A stretch of DNA of 64,000 bases from Hyphomonadaceae bacterium (GTDB lineage Bacteria > Pseudomonadota > Alphaproteobacteria > Caulobacterales > Hyphomonadaceae): assembly GCA_024742355.1 (NCBI GenBank), contig JANSYM010000013.1, positions 1 through 64,000 of the forward strand, written 5' to 3'. Positions 19,666-28,760 of this stretch are shown here, one piece after another. Positions within the stretch are counted from its first letter, which is position 1, and every line of letters begins with the position of its first letter. The translations under genes and the position numbers were made by a program. The notes beneath the pieces are model-generated. The model did not search any database and was not told where the DNA came from. It saw only the letters and a list, made by a program, of their open reading frames with translations.

Positions 19666-20712
19666 ATGCCGACCCAGTTTACCCCTTTCATCGAATGGTT
19701 CGAGGCGACCATTGTCGGCTCGCCGATCTGGAGTGGTATCGGGCTGGCCACCGCCGCGATTATCGGCCTGATCGTGATTGGAGCCGCATTGAAGCTGCTT
19801 GCACGCGGCATTCGGGGCCTCCTGGACTCTCTGGCGAGCCGGAAGAGACGATCCACGCAGGGTTTCGGAATCGCGGTAGCGCCGATTGTCGGGCCGGGTG
19901 GCGGCCGTCAAACCAGGGCGGTTATTGCAGCCCTGGACGCGCATTTGGGCCTGTTCACCTTCGGCTCTCCGTTCGAAATCGTCAAAGCCCCGAGAATTCG
20001 CACCCGGGGCGCAAAGGGCTTGCGGTCGTCCGCCATCCGTTATCTCGAAAAATCCTCCACGGATCTTGTTCTGTGGGGCACGCGCGATAGCGGCAAACAG
20101 AAAGCCTCTGAACTGGAGATCCTGTCCTGCGCCGGTTCGCTGGCGCCCGCCGACGCGCTCCATTTCGAAGGCTTCTTCCCGTTCCTGAACGCGCAGAATC
20201 AGGAAACGACATCACGTATCGTCGCCTATCTGGTCGCCCGCGCCCTGCAGCCAGGCCTGGCGGATGGCAGCGCTTTCAAAGCGGAAAAACTCGCGCCGGT
20301 GGCGGATATTCTCGTTAGCTGCATCGACGACCCGGACGCCGTTCAGGACCGCACGCGTCGCACGCTCGAGCATGATTACTCCTCCATGGCGCTGCATATT
20401 GGCGGCGAAACGCATCTCAAGCGCGTCGCTGAGCTGCGTCGCAAACGATTGAGTTCCGGCGAAAGCTTACCCGCATCGTTCGAAGTCCATGCGCGCGTCG
20501 ATCTCGGCCGTGCCCTGCTTGGGCTGTCTGAAATCAATTTCGATCCAGTCCGCGTTCGCGAAGCCATGGACCATCTGAAAGTGGCAGTCGAAATGCTGAA
20601 AGCCGATCCGATCCTGCAAATGGCGCAGATGACCAATCAGGCCGTGCAGCAAGGCCAGGCCATGCTGGCCAATCGCAAACGCTTCTCGGTCACCGGCGGC
20701 TCGACAATCTAG
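19666..20712 (+). CDS. Membrane-anchored protein of unknown function
   Basis: 348 residues. One membrane helix near residues 20-45 ([24 protein letters not shown]) and a basic stretch (SRKRRSTQ) are followed by a soluble domain of ~280 residues. The part with [27 protein letters not shown] resembles the start of adenylate-cyclase-associated or TPR-containing sensor proteins but no family can be assigned. The C-terminal third is helical ([28 protein letters not shown]). The ATG has GGAAG upstream. It converges on msrA with a 4-base overlap. Confidence 0.72.
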   Translation: MPTQFTPFIEWFEATIVGSPIWSGIGLATAAIIGLIVIGAALKLLARGIRGLLDSLASRKRRSTQGFGIAVAPIVGPGGGRQTRAVIAALDAHLGLFTFGSPFEIVKAPRIRTRGAKGLRSSAIRYLEKSSTDLVLWGTRDSGKQKASELEILSCAGSLAPADALHFEGFFPFLNAQNQETTSRIVAYLVARALQPGLADGSAFKAEKLAPVADILVSCIDDPDAVQDRTRRTLEHDYSSMALHIGGETHLKRVAELRRKRLSSGESLPASFEVHARVDLGRALLGLSEINFDPVRVREAMDHLKVAVEMLKADPILQMAQMTNQAVQQGQAMLANRKRFSVTGGSTI

Positions 20713-21365
20713 TCGAGCGCGTGGGCGCCTGGCATCGGGCAACTCACGCCGGTACCACCAATACCGCAATATCCGCCCGGATTTTTCGCCAGATATTGCT
20801 GATGATAATCTTCAGCTGCATAGAACGCATCGAGCGGCTTGATCTCGGTCGTGATATCGCCGCGCCCAGCCGCCGCAAGCGCGATCTGGTAAGCCGCCTT
20901 GCTCGCTTGAACAGCCTCCAGGTCCGCCGCATCCGAGACATAGATCGCAGAACGGTATTGTGTGCCAATATCATTGCCCTGGCGCATGCCCTGGGTCGGA
21001 TCATGGCTTTCCCAGAACAGTTTCAACAATGCGTCCAGCGAAATCTCAGCCGGGTCATAGACCACCCGCACGACTTCGGTATGGCCGGTCTGGCCTGAAC
21101 AGGCTTCTTCATAGGTCGGGTTCGGCGTATAGCCCCCCGCATATCCGACCTGCGTGACGAAAACGCCCTCGGTTTCCCAGAACACGCGCTCGGCGCCCCA
21201 GAAGCAGCCAAGCGCAAACACAATCTCGCGCAATCCGTTCTCAGCTGGCGTCGACAGGTCCCGTCCGGTGACAAAATGCGTTGTCGCGGTCGGAATTGCG
21301 GTATCGCGACCAGGCAGCGCAGTTGCGCGATCCGGCAGGGCGATTGGTTTGCGAGAGAACAACAT
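20709..21365 (-). CDS. msrA: Peptide methionine-S-sulfoxide reductase
   Basis: Repairs oxidised methionine (S-epimer) in proteins. The catalytic [11 protein letters not shown] motif (ALGCFWG), the [18 protein letters not shown] segment, [12 protein letters not shown], and the C-terminal resolving region [24 protein letters not shown] with two further Cys are all present. The start at 21365 ([20 protein letters not shown]) is preferred to the longer frame from 21431 because this N-terminus is conserved in long-type MsrA. Length is 218 residues. Confidence 0.95.
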   Translation of the reverse strand: MLFSRKPIALPDRATALPGRDTAIPTATTHFVTGRDLSTPAENGLREIVFALGCFWGAERVFWETEGVFVTQVGYAGGYTPNPTYEEACSGQTGHTEVVRVVYDPAEISLDALLKLFWESHDPTQGMRQGNDIGTQYRSAIYVSDAADLEAVQASKAAYQIALAAAGRGDITTEIKPLDAFYAAEDYHQQYLAKNPGGYCGIGGTGVSCPMPGAHALD

Positions 21366-21434
21366 ATCGGCATCCTGTGAGTGGCTCGTCAGACCACAAT
21401 ATGGGCGAAGTGCAGCGGACTGCAATGACATGGC

Positions 21435-21462
21435 TTGCGATATTGCTCACCTGAAGTATACA
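21435..21462 (+). promoter_or_regulatory. Promoter of tRNA-Ser(GGA)
   Basis: TTGCGA (21435-21440) and TATACA (21457-21462) are separated by 16 bases. They lie 12 bases before the 5' end of the tRNA, the expected distance for a sigma-70 type promoter. Confidence 0.55.
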
Positions 21463-21473
21463 CCGCCGCTTAC

Positions 21474-21563
21474 GGTGAGGTGGCCGAGTGGTCGAAGGCG
21501 CACGCCTGGAAAGTGTGTAGGCTAGCAATAGTCTCCAGGGTTCGAATCCCTGTCTCACCGCCA
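21474..21563 (+). tRNA. tRNA-Ser (anticodon GGA)
   Basis: 90-base class II tRNA. The acceptor stem GGTGAGG (21474-21480) pairs with TCTCACC (21553-21559), followed by G and an encoded CCA (21561-21563). The anticodon arm CACGC / GTGTG encloses the loop CTGGAAA with anticodon GGA (21508-21510). A long variable arm follows (to ~21535). The T arm is CAGGG-TTCGAAT-CCCTG (21536-21552). The long variable arm and anticodon identify serine. Confidence 0.97.
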
Positions 21564-21636
21564 CTTTATTGAAGCAATGCGCTGTTATTTCGATACTTTT
21601 TTATCCCGAATTTCCGGACTAGAGTCACCTGCTTTA

Positions 21637-21693
21637 TTTGGTCAGGTGATCGCGTTAGCCTGATGGTTCACGACCACCGCTCACCTGACCAAA
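21637..21693. repeat. 13-bp perfect inverted repeat downstream of tRNA-Ser
   Basis: TTTGGTCAGGTGA (21637-21649) and its exact inverse complement TCACCTGACCAAA (21681-21693) flank 31 bases. They lie in the 198-base gap between tRNA-Ser(GGA) and the phospholipase-like gene. There is no U-tract, so it is not a standard terminator. It may be an operator pair, an RNA stem in the leader of the next gene, or a remnant integration site next to the tRNA. Nothing else is visible in the gap. Confidence 0.5.
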
Positions 21694-21761
21694 GATCGCC
21701 TGATGACTAATCCGTTTGACGCATTCGAAATTTTGGCGCGCCGCATCCTCAGAGATCGTCA

Positions 21762-22577
21762 ATGCCGATGAAATTGCGCACCTCAGCTTCACTGTTCGCG
21801 GCTGCAATCATCATCGCCGCATGCGCGCTGATTGCGAATCCGATCGATGCGCCGGCCGAAGTTGGCGAGGATTACCTCGCACGCGAATCTGAATTCATGG
21901 AAAGCACTGACAGTTGCGGGCCTGAATTCGTGCAGGAAAAGCTGCCCGGCACCCTGAAATCGATGATTGAGCCGCTTGCAGATGGTCCTTTCCGCCCTGT
22001 CTGTGCTCGCCATGATGCCTGTTACCGTCTCGGCGAGAAGAGTCAGGCCTGGTGTGATGACCGCATGCGCGACGAGATGTTTGCGATCTGTGACACGGGT
22101 CAGGCAGGGGTCGTCTATCGCGTTCCGGGCGTCGGCCCGTCCTTGTGCAGGTTTCACGGCGGCATGTATTACCGGTTGATCAATTCGACATTTGGCGGCG
22201 TTGCCTATGGCGGCGCGCCCGGCGGTGAAATTGCCGCGATTCACATGCGCGACATCTCTGATGTCATTGGCGGCGACGAGATTGAAATCTGTGCCGACAT
22301 CCTCAATCCGACGCCACTGATGCAGGAATACGACCTCGAACTGCACACGGGAGAAGGTCAGTTGATTGATCGGGAGCCAGACCTGCACGAGGAAAATATT
22401 CGCGCCGGAGAAACTGAGACACTGTGCGTCAGCACCAACTGGAACGCGCGTTGGGACGGGAACAATATCGGAGATGAGGTCTTCCTGTCTCTGCGCGCTG
22501 ACACACCGGAGAGCTTCGCGTTCTGGAACGATATGGTCATCGTCGACAGCAAACTGGTCGACCTCACGACACCCTAG
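21762..22577 (+). CDS. Secreted phospholipase A2-like lipoprotein
   Basis: 271 residues. A lipoprotein-type signal (LFAAAIIIAAC, Cys21) precedes a small Cys-rich domain. Residues 81-100 read C-A-R-H-D-A-C-Y-R-L-G...C-D-D, the secreted PLA2 signature in which His84 and Asp85 are the catalytic and calcium residues and Cys81, Cys87, Cys98 and Cys110 could form the core disulfides. It would hydrolyse phospholipids at sn-2 outside the inner membrane. The C-terminal ~110 residues look like a beta-sandwich and are unassigned. It stands alone after tRNA-Ser. The start could also be ATG 21768. Confidence 0.72.
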   Translation: MPMKLRTSASLFAAAIIIAACALIANPIDAPAEVGEDYLARESEFMESTDSCGPEFVQEKLPGTLKSMIEPLADGPFRPVCARHDACYRLGEKSQAWCDDRMRDEMFAICDTGQAGVVYRVPGVGPSLCRFHGGMYYRLINSTFGGVAYGGAPGGEIAAIHMRDISDVIGGDEIEICADILNPTPLMQEYDLELHTGEGQLIDREPDLHEENIRAGETETLCVSTNWNARWDGNNIGDEVFLSLRADTPESFAFWNDMVIVDSKLVDLTTP

Positions 22578-22614
22578 CGAAGCCGCGAGACTCAGTTTCG
22601 GCGCAGCCAACCCA

Positions 22615-24084
22615 TCAGAAACCACCGCCAGTTTTGAACCCGCCCCCGCGGCGGGGCTTTGATGTCGAGCGGCGAGACGTTCGCCGGCCGCGGCTTGGGA
22701 ACCCGCCGCGCATCGCTTCCTCGGCAATGTCGCCAAGGATATCGTAGATCTCGAATTCGGCATTCGATCGACGACCTCCAAAGCCGTGGCGTGTTCGGCG
22801 CTCGCGCCGTCGAACCGATTGATGAATCTGCTTCAAGGCACGGCCGACCGAACTGCGCCCGGAAGCCAGGCTCTCAATCGCGTCATCGAATAGCGCCAGT
22901 TTGATCAAGGCAGCATCGCTATCAAAGCGCGATTGCTTGAACTGACGCCGCAGCGTCTCGAACGCGCTCAATTCCTCGCCGAGCCGGGATGGGGCCGCTG
23001 AGACCCGTTCAGTTTCCAGCTCGAGAGATATTTCTTCGGTGCGCAATTCGACCAGATCATCGACGATCTCATCATCATCCAGTGTCACCGTTTCCGCCGC
23101 GAGTTTTCGCAGGTCCGGAATGCTCATATCACGCAGGCTGCGTTCGAGCAGGTTTCGGGCCTGCTTCGCCGGGCCCTCTTCACCAATCAGCGTCTTGGCG
23201 TGCTGCTCAGTCAGGGCCGCATGATCCGCTTCCGCTGCCAGAATTCGCGCATCAATATCTGCGATCTTGTCGCGCAGGGCATCAACCTTTGTCTCATGGG
23301 CAGGAATACCGGCGGACTCGATCGCGGCGCGCTCCGCCTGCTCCAGGGTCGATTTTGCCAGCTCTGCCGCCTCCCGCGTCGCCGAAGCATGATCGCTGAG
23401 CCAGTCAGTAATATCATTGAGGCGGGCGTAATTTGGCCGCGCGCCATCATATTTGCAGAGCTTTGCGACCCAAGCATCCAGAAGCTTGATCAGTCCTCCG
23501 CCTTCATATCCGGTCGTGCCAAAGCCACGCCGCCACAAATAAGAAAAAAGAGGATCATCCAAGTAGGCCGCGCTTTTCTCGACGCGTTCATCAATCGCGA
23601 CAGCGAGCTTTTGATCCGCCCGATCGGCGATCGCGTCGGCATCCTCAAACGCCCCGACGAGCCCGCGATAAGCTGTATCATCCTTCAATCGTGCTTCGAC
23701 ATCTGCAAGCTTGGTGTCGATTTCGGTCGCCAGGACTTGCCTTTGATCGGCCAGGTCGGCGCGATCGGATTCAAGGTCTGAGATCTTTTCCGACGCGGCT
23801 TCAATGCCCTGACGCTCAGTCTCGATGTAATCCGTATGGGAATGCAACAAAGCCAGGGCCTGACGGTGGAGTCGATCCAGATCAGCGACGTCAGCTTGCT
23901 GAATAATGTCGATCCGCATGTCGGCGAGTTGTTGAAGCGCGCCGACCCGATGGCTCTGAATTTCAGCCAGTCGCCCATCGATGCCGTCCGCCGCCTGGAT
24001 GGCGTCATTGAGGCGGCCCCGCAACCGGCTGACACGTCGGTCAAGATGTTCGAGCGCATCGCGTCCTGAGATCCACTTGGCCAT
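22615..24084 (-). CDS. Long coiled-coil protein with Arg/Gly-rich tail (flotillin operon)
   Basis: 489 residues, soluble and almost entirely helical. Heptad-rich stretches occupy ~10-145 and ~225-400, separated by a short non-coil region (FSYLWRRGFGTTGYEGGGLIKLLDAWV). The tail is strongly basic and glycine-rich (RGRRTSRRS, then RRGGGFKTGGGF), suited to binding nucleic acid or anionic lipid. No family recognised. The start at 24084 has GGAG ~10 bases upstream; GTG at 24093 is an alternative. It is the last gene of the flotillin operon, 2 bases after the preceding stop. Confidence 0.75.
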   Translation of the reverse strand: MAKWISGRDALEHLDRRVSRLRGRLNDAIQAADGIDGRLAEIQSHRVGALQQLADMRIDIIQQADVADLDRLHRQALALLHSHTDYIETERQGIEAASEKISDLESDRADLADQRQVLATEIDTKLADVEARLKDDTAYRGLVGAFEDADAIADRADQKLAVAIDERVEKSAAYLDDPLFSYLWRRGFGTTGYEGGGLIKLLDAWVAKLCKYDGARPNYARLNDITDWLSDHASATREAAELAKSTLEQAERAAIESAGIPAHETKVDALRDKIADIDARILAAEADHAALTEQHAKTLIGEEGPAKQARNLLERSLRDMSIPDLRKLAAETVTLDDDEIVDDLVELRTEEISLELETERVSAAPSRLGEELSAFETLRRQFKQSRFDSDAALIKLALFDDAIESLASGRSSVGRALKQIHQSVRRRERRTRHGFGGRRSNAEFEIYDILGDIAEEAMRGGFPSRGRRTSRRSTSKPRRGGGFKTGGGF

Positions 24085-24086
24085 GC

Positions 24087-25022
24087 TCACCACTCCAGGA
24101 TCGCGCCACCGGGCGTCGCGATCGAATAAGTCGGCAACAGGCGTCCCGCGGGTTTGGCTCCGATCACCGCGTTCTGGATGATCTGGTCATCGCGCTTGTC
24201 CGAGGCGATCATGTTGAACGCCTCCTCACTCACGCGTTGCCCCCAGCGTGTGGTCCGTTCGATCTTGCGGTCTTCTTCGGACTCGATCTCGATTTCGACA
24301 AGCCGGCCCGCCGGATCGACGGCTTCCACGATCAGGTAATAATTGCGCGCATTAGGCGCATCGTCGGGGATCCGGAAGATGCCGGACCGCGGCTCACCGG
24401 GCCCGTAGACAACGCGGACGTCGAAACTGATGGCAAGATCGGCTTTGAGTTGGTCCAGATCAGCGATCGCGGTTTCAGCAGCGGTCACGTTGCCGGCTTG
24501 AATCGCGGTCTGTCCGTCGATCAAATACGCCGCGGCGCGTTGGTTTGCCAATTCTGATACCGATGCTGCCAGCGTCTGACGATGCGCCGTTTCGAGTTGC
24601 ATAGGCAGCGTCTGTGTCAGAGCCCGTTCAATCCGAGCGTCCTTGGCGTTGGCCGGTTGTACGACACCGATTTGATACGCGAATATGCCAGCAACGATTG
24701 CCGCGATCGCGCCGGCCAGTGGTTTCCACCAACGGTCGCGAGACACATAGATCCTGGCGAGTGTCACACCAATCGATGGTGCCGCGGGCGTGTACTGAAA
24801 GCGTCGCTCTTCGAGTGCACGCACGCCTTCACGCAACACCTCATCCGTCACGTCGATCCCTTGCGCGGCGTAGATTTCGCGCAGACGAGCGATCAGTTGC
24901 TGCTCGCGCCCGTCCTGGTCCAGCTCTTTTTTTAGGATCAGGTCACGATGGCGCAGCGTGTCGACCACGTCCATTGCGATGAGGACATCATCCAGGCTGC
25001 GCGTGTGAGTCGGTGCCGTCAT
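24087..25022 (-). CDS. Single-pass membrane protein (DUF6384-like) in flotillin operon
   Basis: 311 residues. The N-terminal ~110 residues are helical and charged (RSLDDVLIAMDVVDTLRHRDLILKKEL). One membrane helix follows near 118-142 (WWKPLAGAIAAIVAGIFAYQIGVV), then ~165 extracytoplasmic residues, first helical, then beta-rich (YYLIVEAVDPAGRLVEIEIES). The order resembles a family I recall as DUF6384, seen near flotillin genes; that assignment is from memory and tentative. It lies 7 bases after the TelA-like gene. Confidence 0.65.
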   Translation of the reverse strand: MTAPTHTRSLDDVLIAMDVVDTLRHRDLILKKELDQDGREQQLIARLREIYAAQGIDVTDEVLREGVRALEERRFQYTPAAPSIGVTLARIYVSRDRWWKPLAGAIAAIVAGIFAYQIGVVQPANAKDARIERALTQTLPMQLETAHRQTLAASVSELANQRAAAYLIDGQTAIQAGNVTAAETAIADLDQLKADLAISFDVRVVYGPGEPRSGIFRIPDDAPNARNYYLIVEAVDPAGRLVEIEIESEEDRKIERTTRWGQRVSEEAFNMIASDKRDDQIIQNAVIGAKPAGRLLPTYSIATPGGAILEW

Positions 25023-25029
25023 GATGACC

Positions 25030-26214
25030 TTATGCCGTCAGGGCGAGGGCGGCTCCGTCTTCAACCAGTTTGGTCAGACGCCGCTTCCCATCCTCCACCG
25101 CATCGCGAATATCCTCCGAATTCTTGGTCGAAAGATCGCGCATTTCGGCAATGATGATCTGAGATCGCTCCTGGAAATTCACGACGCTGTCGACCAGCAT
25201 CTTGACCGAAGCGGCAGAAACAGTGGGGCCATATCCAGCCCGTGTCGCTGCCTCCTGCACATCGCCGCCAATCTCGGCGAGAACCTCGAGACTCTTGTTC
25301 ACACCGTCCTTCATGGCTTCCAGAGTCTGCGTGCTCTCGTGCAGGCCATGCATCCCGGTAAAGCTCGCTGTTAGTGCCGTCAAAACCACTTCATTGGTGG
25401 AGAAGAAGCTCACAGACTGCCCATAAACACGCTCTTTGGCGGTGGTGATCTGAACCAGGCGGGCCATGATCACTTCTGACGTGTTGTAACCGATGGTGAG
25501 ATTGTCCGAGAGATCCTTGGCAATCTGATAACGTTTCTCTTCGGCCTGCAATTGGCGCAGCTTCTCATCGCGGGCCAATTCCACACGGGCTCGCTCGGCT
25601 GCGTCTTCCCCGGTGAACGCATTGACCGCTTCGACCGCGCTGGTGACTTCGCCGCGCGCCTGATCGAGCATGCCTTCGGCGGTTTTCAGGACCTCCAGCG
25701 CCAGGACTTCTGACTGTTTCATGGCGCCGCGAAAATCGAGATATGCTTCCAGGATATTGCGTTCACGCGCGATCTGGTTGGCCGACTCATCCTGAACTTC
25801 CAGATAGAGATCCTTGATCTTGCCAAACCGGCTGGCAATGTCGCCTCGCGTCATCTTCATCCAGATGTTCGACGCCCTTTCCATGGTCGAGATCTTGCCA
25901 TCGGCATACTGATCAACCAGCGCTTTGGCGTCATCACGAATGGAATCAAACGCCTTGGTGATGCCTTCATAGCGCTGGGCGATGGTCATGTTGGAAACCT
26001 GCTCGCGGACAACATCATTGAACACGCTCGCCTGGTCGAGGGTTCGGGCGATGGCCGCGACCTTGTCAGGTTCCAGCTCGGTGATTTGTTCGAGCAAGGC
26101 GACGACCGGCGCGGCGCTGCCATCAGCGGTGTCGGGCAACAGGCCGAGATTGCGCAAGCCTCCCATCGCTTTGTCGAGATATTGCAGGGCCGTTGGGCTG
26201 GTCGTCTTGGTCAT
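25030..26214 (-). CDS. TelA-like helical protein in flotillin operon
   Basis: 394 residues, cytoplasmic, all-helical, no signal or membrane segment. The region ~275-375 (STNEVVLTALTASFTGMHGLHESTQTLEAMKDG, TRAGYGPTVSAASVKMLVDSVVNF) resembles the C-terminal half of TelA/toxic-anion-resistance proteins, though identity is low. Databases often call such proteins cell surface protein, a poor name given the missing signal. TelA relatives occur in stress systems associated with membranes (known). Its role with the flotillin here is inferred. Confidence 0.6.
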   Translation of the reverse strand: MTKTTSPTALQYLDKAMGGLRNLGLLPDTADGSAAPVVALLEQITELEPDKVAAIARTLDQASVFNDVVREQVSNMTIAQRYEGITKAFDSIRDDAKALVDQYADGKISTMERASNIWMKMTRGDIASRFGKIKDLYLEVQDESANQIARERNILEAYLDFRGAMKQSEVLALEVLKTAEGMLDQARGEVTSAVEAVNAFTGEDAAERARVELARDEKLRQLQAEEKRYQIAKDLSDNLTIGYNTSEVIMARLVQITTAKERVYGQSVSFFSTNEVVLTALTASFTGMHGLHESTQTLEAMKDGVNKSLEVLAEIGGDVQEAATRAGYGPTVSAASVKMLVDSVVNFQERSQIIIAEMRDLSTKNSEDIRDAVEDGKRRLTKLVEDGAALALTA

Positions 26215-26279
26215 AGGCGTCCTCCGGAAATAGTTTGGAAATGATGTACTGTAGCGTTGCGGGAACCGAAAGGCCGGAT

Positions 26280-28019
26280 CTAGTCCGGCCGCTGGTTTTC
26301 GTCCTGCTTCGGCGAAGCAGCGCCATTCGGCTTGGCCGAACCATCGCTCAGAGCCTGGCTGAGATCAGCATCTTTGAGGCCGAGTTCACCCAGCAGACTG
26401 TCCAGTAGTGGCACTTGCGCGCGGTAGCGCAGGGCCGCGTTCACTGCCTGATCCGCGACATTGCCGCCGCCAACACTGTCGCCAGCATCGGTGCCGCCGC
26501 CCATACCTCCGAGACCGTCGACGTGCAGGATCTTGATGCCTTCGATCTGCTCCATCGGCTTGACTTGCTGTTCGATAATGGATGGCAGCGCAGTGATAAG
26601 CGCCTGTTTGATCTGCATCGCAATCTGATCGACCGACAGCACATTGGCCGCTTCATTGACGGCGCGTTTACCGTCGGCTTCCACTGCATAAGTGGCGGCC
26701 AGAGCATCCGCGCGCAGTTTCTCTGCCTGCGCCGCACCTTCGGCGGTAATGCGTTCGCGCTGAGCTTCAGCCTCAGCTTCAATTCGAACCGCTTCGGCAC
26801 GATCCGCGGCAGCGATTTTCTCAGATTCAGCGGCCACCTGGATGGCAATGGCCGTCTGCTCGGCATCCTTTCGGGCATCGATCAGTTCGATCGCCATCTG
26901 ACGATCAGCAATCTCGGTCTCGCGCGCGGTGGTAACCTCCTCCATAGCGCGAGCAGCAATGGCGCGGGCTTTGTCGGCTTCTGCATCAGCTTCAGATTTG
27001 GCTCGAGATTTCTCAGCCACCGCAATATCGCGCTCCTGACGCGCAAGTTCGACATATTTGTCTTTCTCGACCTGGGCTGCTTCGACGGTTTGGGTCTTCT
27101 CGATTTCTCGTTGCTCAACCTCGCGTTTCGCAGCAATCGCTGATTCTTCCACTTTCTGGGTGGCGACAATCTTTGCCTGTTCGGCCTCACGCTCGCGCTC
27201 GGCTTGCTCTTTGGCAATCTCGGAGGCCTGCATCGCTTTGCGGATTTCGACTTCGCGTTGCTGTTGCAAGCGCGCATATTCGCCATCTCGCGATATTTCC
27301 AGGCGCTGTTGTTCAGCGTCCAGGTTTTTACGTTGAATCTGAACTTCCGTTTCCTGTTCAATATCATTGCGCTTCTTGCGCCGCGCTTCGATTTCTTCGG
27401 TCAACTTGGTCAGACCTTCTGCGTCAAACGCGTTGTTCGGATTGAAGTACTCTTTTGACGTCTGGTCGAGCCCGGTCAGGGACACAGATTCGAGCTCCAG
27501 ACCGTTCTTCAAAATGTCTTCGGAGACAGCCGCCTGGACCTTCTGAACGAAGTTCACGCGCTGCTCGTGCAGCTCTTCCATCGCCATTTCCGCGGCCACA
27601 GCGCGCAAGGCGTCGACAAACTTGCCTTCAACCAGCTCTTTCAGATCCTGCGGACGCATGGTTCGCTGGCCTAGGGTTTGCGCCGCGTCCGCGATGGCTT
27701 CGACGGTCGGCTGGACGCGCACGTAGAATTCGGCCTGCACATCGACCCGCATCCGGTCACGCGTAATCAAGGCCTGTTCAGCATGTCGTCGCACTTCCAG
27801 GCGCAATGTGTTCATGTTGACCGGAATGATCTCGTGCAGGATCGGGAAGACCAGCGCGCCGCCATTCATAATCACTTTCTGGCCACCAAATCCGGTTCGG
27901 ACAAAGGACACTTCTTTCGACGAGCGCCGATACAGGCGCGCGAAAACCATGCCGCAAATCAAGAGGAACGCGAACGCCGCGACGGCGATGATAACGGGGA
28001 GTTCAAATAAAGAGTTCAT
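26280..28019 (-). CDS. Flotillin-family SPFH protein (YqiK-like)
   Basis: 579 residues. An N-terminal membrane helix (~7-29: PVIIAVAAFAFLLICGMVFARLY) is followed by an SPFH/band 7 domain (~40-225: VRTGFGGQKVIMNGGALVFPILHE, LITRDRMRVDVQAEFYVRV). A very long Ala/Glu/Arg coiled coil covers ~225-470, then a flotillin C-terminal part (KRAVNEAANVLSVDQIAMQIKQALITALP) and a Gly/Asp-rich linker (GGMGGGTDAGDSVGGGN). Flotillins oligomerise and organise membrane microdomains. It is the central gene of the operon and directly follows the YqiJ-like gene, as in enterobacterial yqiJK. Confidence 0.93.
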   Translation of the reverse strand: MNSLFELPVIIAVAAFAFLLICGMVFARLYRRSSKEVSFVRTGFGGQKVIMNGGALVFPILHEIIPVNMNTLRLEVRRHAEQALITRDRMRVDVQAEFYVRVQPTVEAIADAAQTLGQRTMRPQDLKELVEGKFVDALRAVAAEMAMEELHEQRVNFVQKVQAAVSEDILKNGLELESVSLTGLDQTSKEYFNPNNAFDAEGLTKLTEEIEARRKKRNDIEQETEVQIQRKNLDAEQQRLEISRDGEYARLQQQREVEIRKAMQASEIAKEQAEREREAEQAKIVATQKVEESAIAAKREVEQREIEKTQTVEAAQVEKDKYVELARQERDIAVAEKSRAKSEADAEADKARAIAARAMEEVTTARETEIADRQMAIELIDARKDAEQTAIAIQVAAESEKIAAADRAEAVRIEAEAEAQRERITAEGAAQAEKLRADALAATYAVEADGKRAVNEAANVLSVDQIAMQIKQALITALPSIIEQQVKPMEQIEGIKILHVDGLGGMGGGTDAGDSVGGGNVADQAVNAALRYRAQVPLLDSLLGELGLKDADLSQALSDGSAKPNGAASPKQDENQRPD

Positions 28020-28035
28020 AATGCTTCCTTCTTGT

Positions 28036-28758
28036 TTATGAGTTGGCCAATACTGGATTTGTATTGGTGACGGCTCGAAAAATTGTTCCAGATTTTTTGA
28101 CTAGTAAAACTTCGTCTCCTTGAGCAAATTTCAGACCAGTTTGGTCAGGTTCCACGAGGATGTAATGCGTGGTTCCATGAACATCTCTCAGCTTCGCTTC
28201 CGCGGGCTTGCCCGCTTCTGCCTCGCCTCGAATTATGGTTGCAACGGCGCCAATAAAGGCGTTTCTCGAAATGGCGTCCGTCTCTTCTTTTGGCATGATC
28301 TTCGAGATTGTGAGGCCGAGATAACGCGTGGTCGGCAGGGCAACCATCACAGCCGGAATGGCCACCAGGATCGGCCAGAGATAAAGCCCGATCATGCCCT
28401 GGCTGGCTTCCTGAACGACCAGGCCCGTGAGGCCAAATCCAAGCAAGAAGGCCGCAAGCAGGATCAGCACCGGGACTTTGCCAACACACAGCCATGACAA
28501 GAACTGGCTTAGGGGACCGACGGATGGCATGTCCGGAACGTCTGGTCCGTCGACATCCAATGGCCCGCCAGAAGCCGAAAGCTCGGCATCGATTTCGAAA
28601 TCGGCGTCAGCGTCCAATTCAAACTCGGGCAAGGCACTATCGACCAGATTGGAAAAGGCCACGCCGAATAACAGGCCTACCAACTCCAGCGCGGCGATCA
28701 GTCCGAGAACGATCAGGGCCGCCGTGAATGGCAGCAAGGCTGGGTGAAACAGGTCCAT
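28036..28758 (-). CDS. YqiJ-like membrane protein with C-terminal OB fold
   Basis: 240 residues. One N-terminal hydrophobic helix, an acidic loop (ALPEFELDADADFEIDAEL), two or three further membrane helices (~85-150), and a C-terminal ~80-residue beta-rich OB-type domain (NAFIGAVATIIRGEAEAGKPAEAKLRD, GDEVLLVKKSGTIFRAV). This is the NfeD/YqiJ architecture that partners with flotillins. It lies 16 bases before the flotillin start. A role in supporting flotillin assembly is inferred from family pairing. Confidence 0.85.
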   Translation of the reverse strand: MDLFHPALLPFTAALIVLGLIAALELVGLLFGVAFSNLVDSALPEFELDADADFEIDAELSASGGPLDVDGPDVPDMPSVGPLSQFLSWLCVGKVPVLILLAAFLLGFGLTGLVVQEASQGMIGLYLWPILVAIPAVMVALPTTRYLGLTISKIMPKEETDAISRNAFIGAVATIIRGEAEAGKPAEAKLRDVHGTTHYILVEPDQTGLKFAQGDEVLLVKKSGTIFRAVTNTNPVLANS

Positions 28759-28760
28759 AT

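Noticed and set aside
26415-27143. Plus-strand Phe/Gly/Leu-rich frame opposite the flotillin
   Set aside because: Antisense of the Ala/Glu-rich coiled coil; the composition is an artefact of complementing GC-rich codons.
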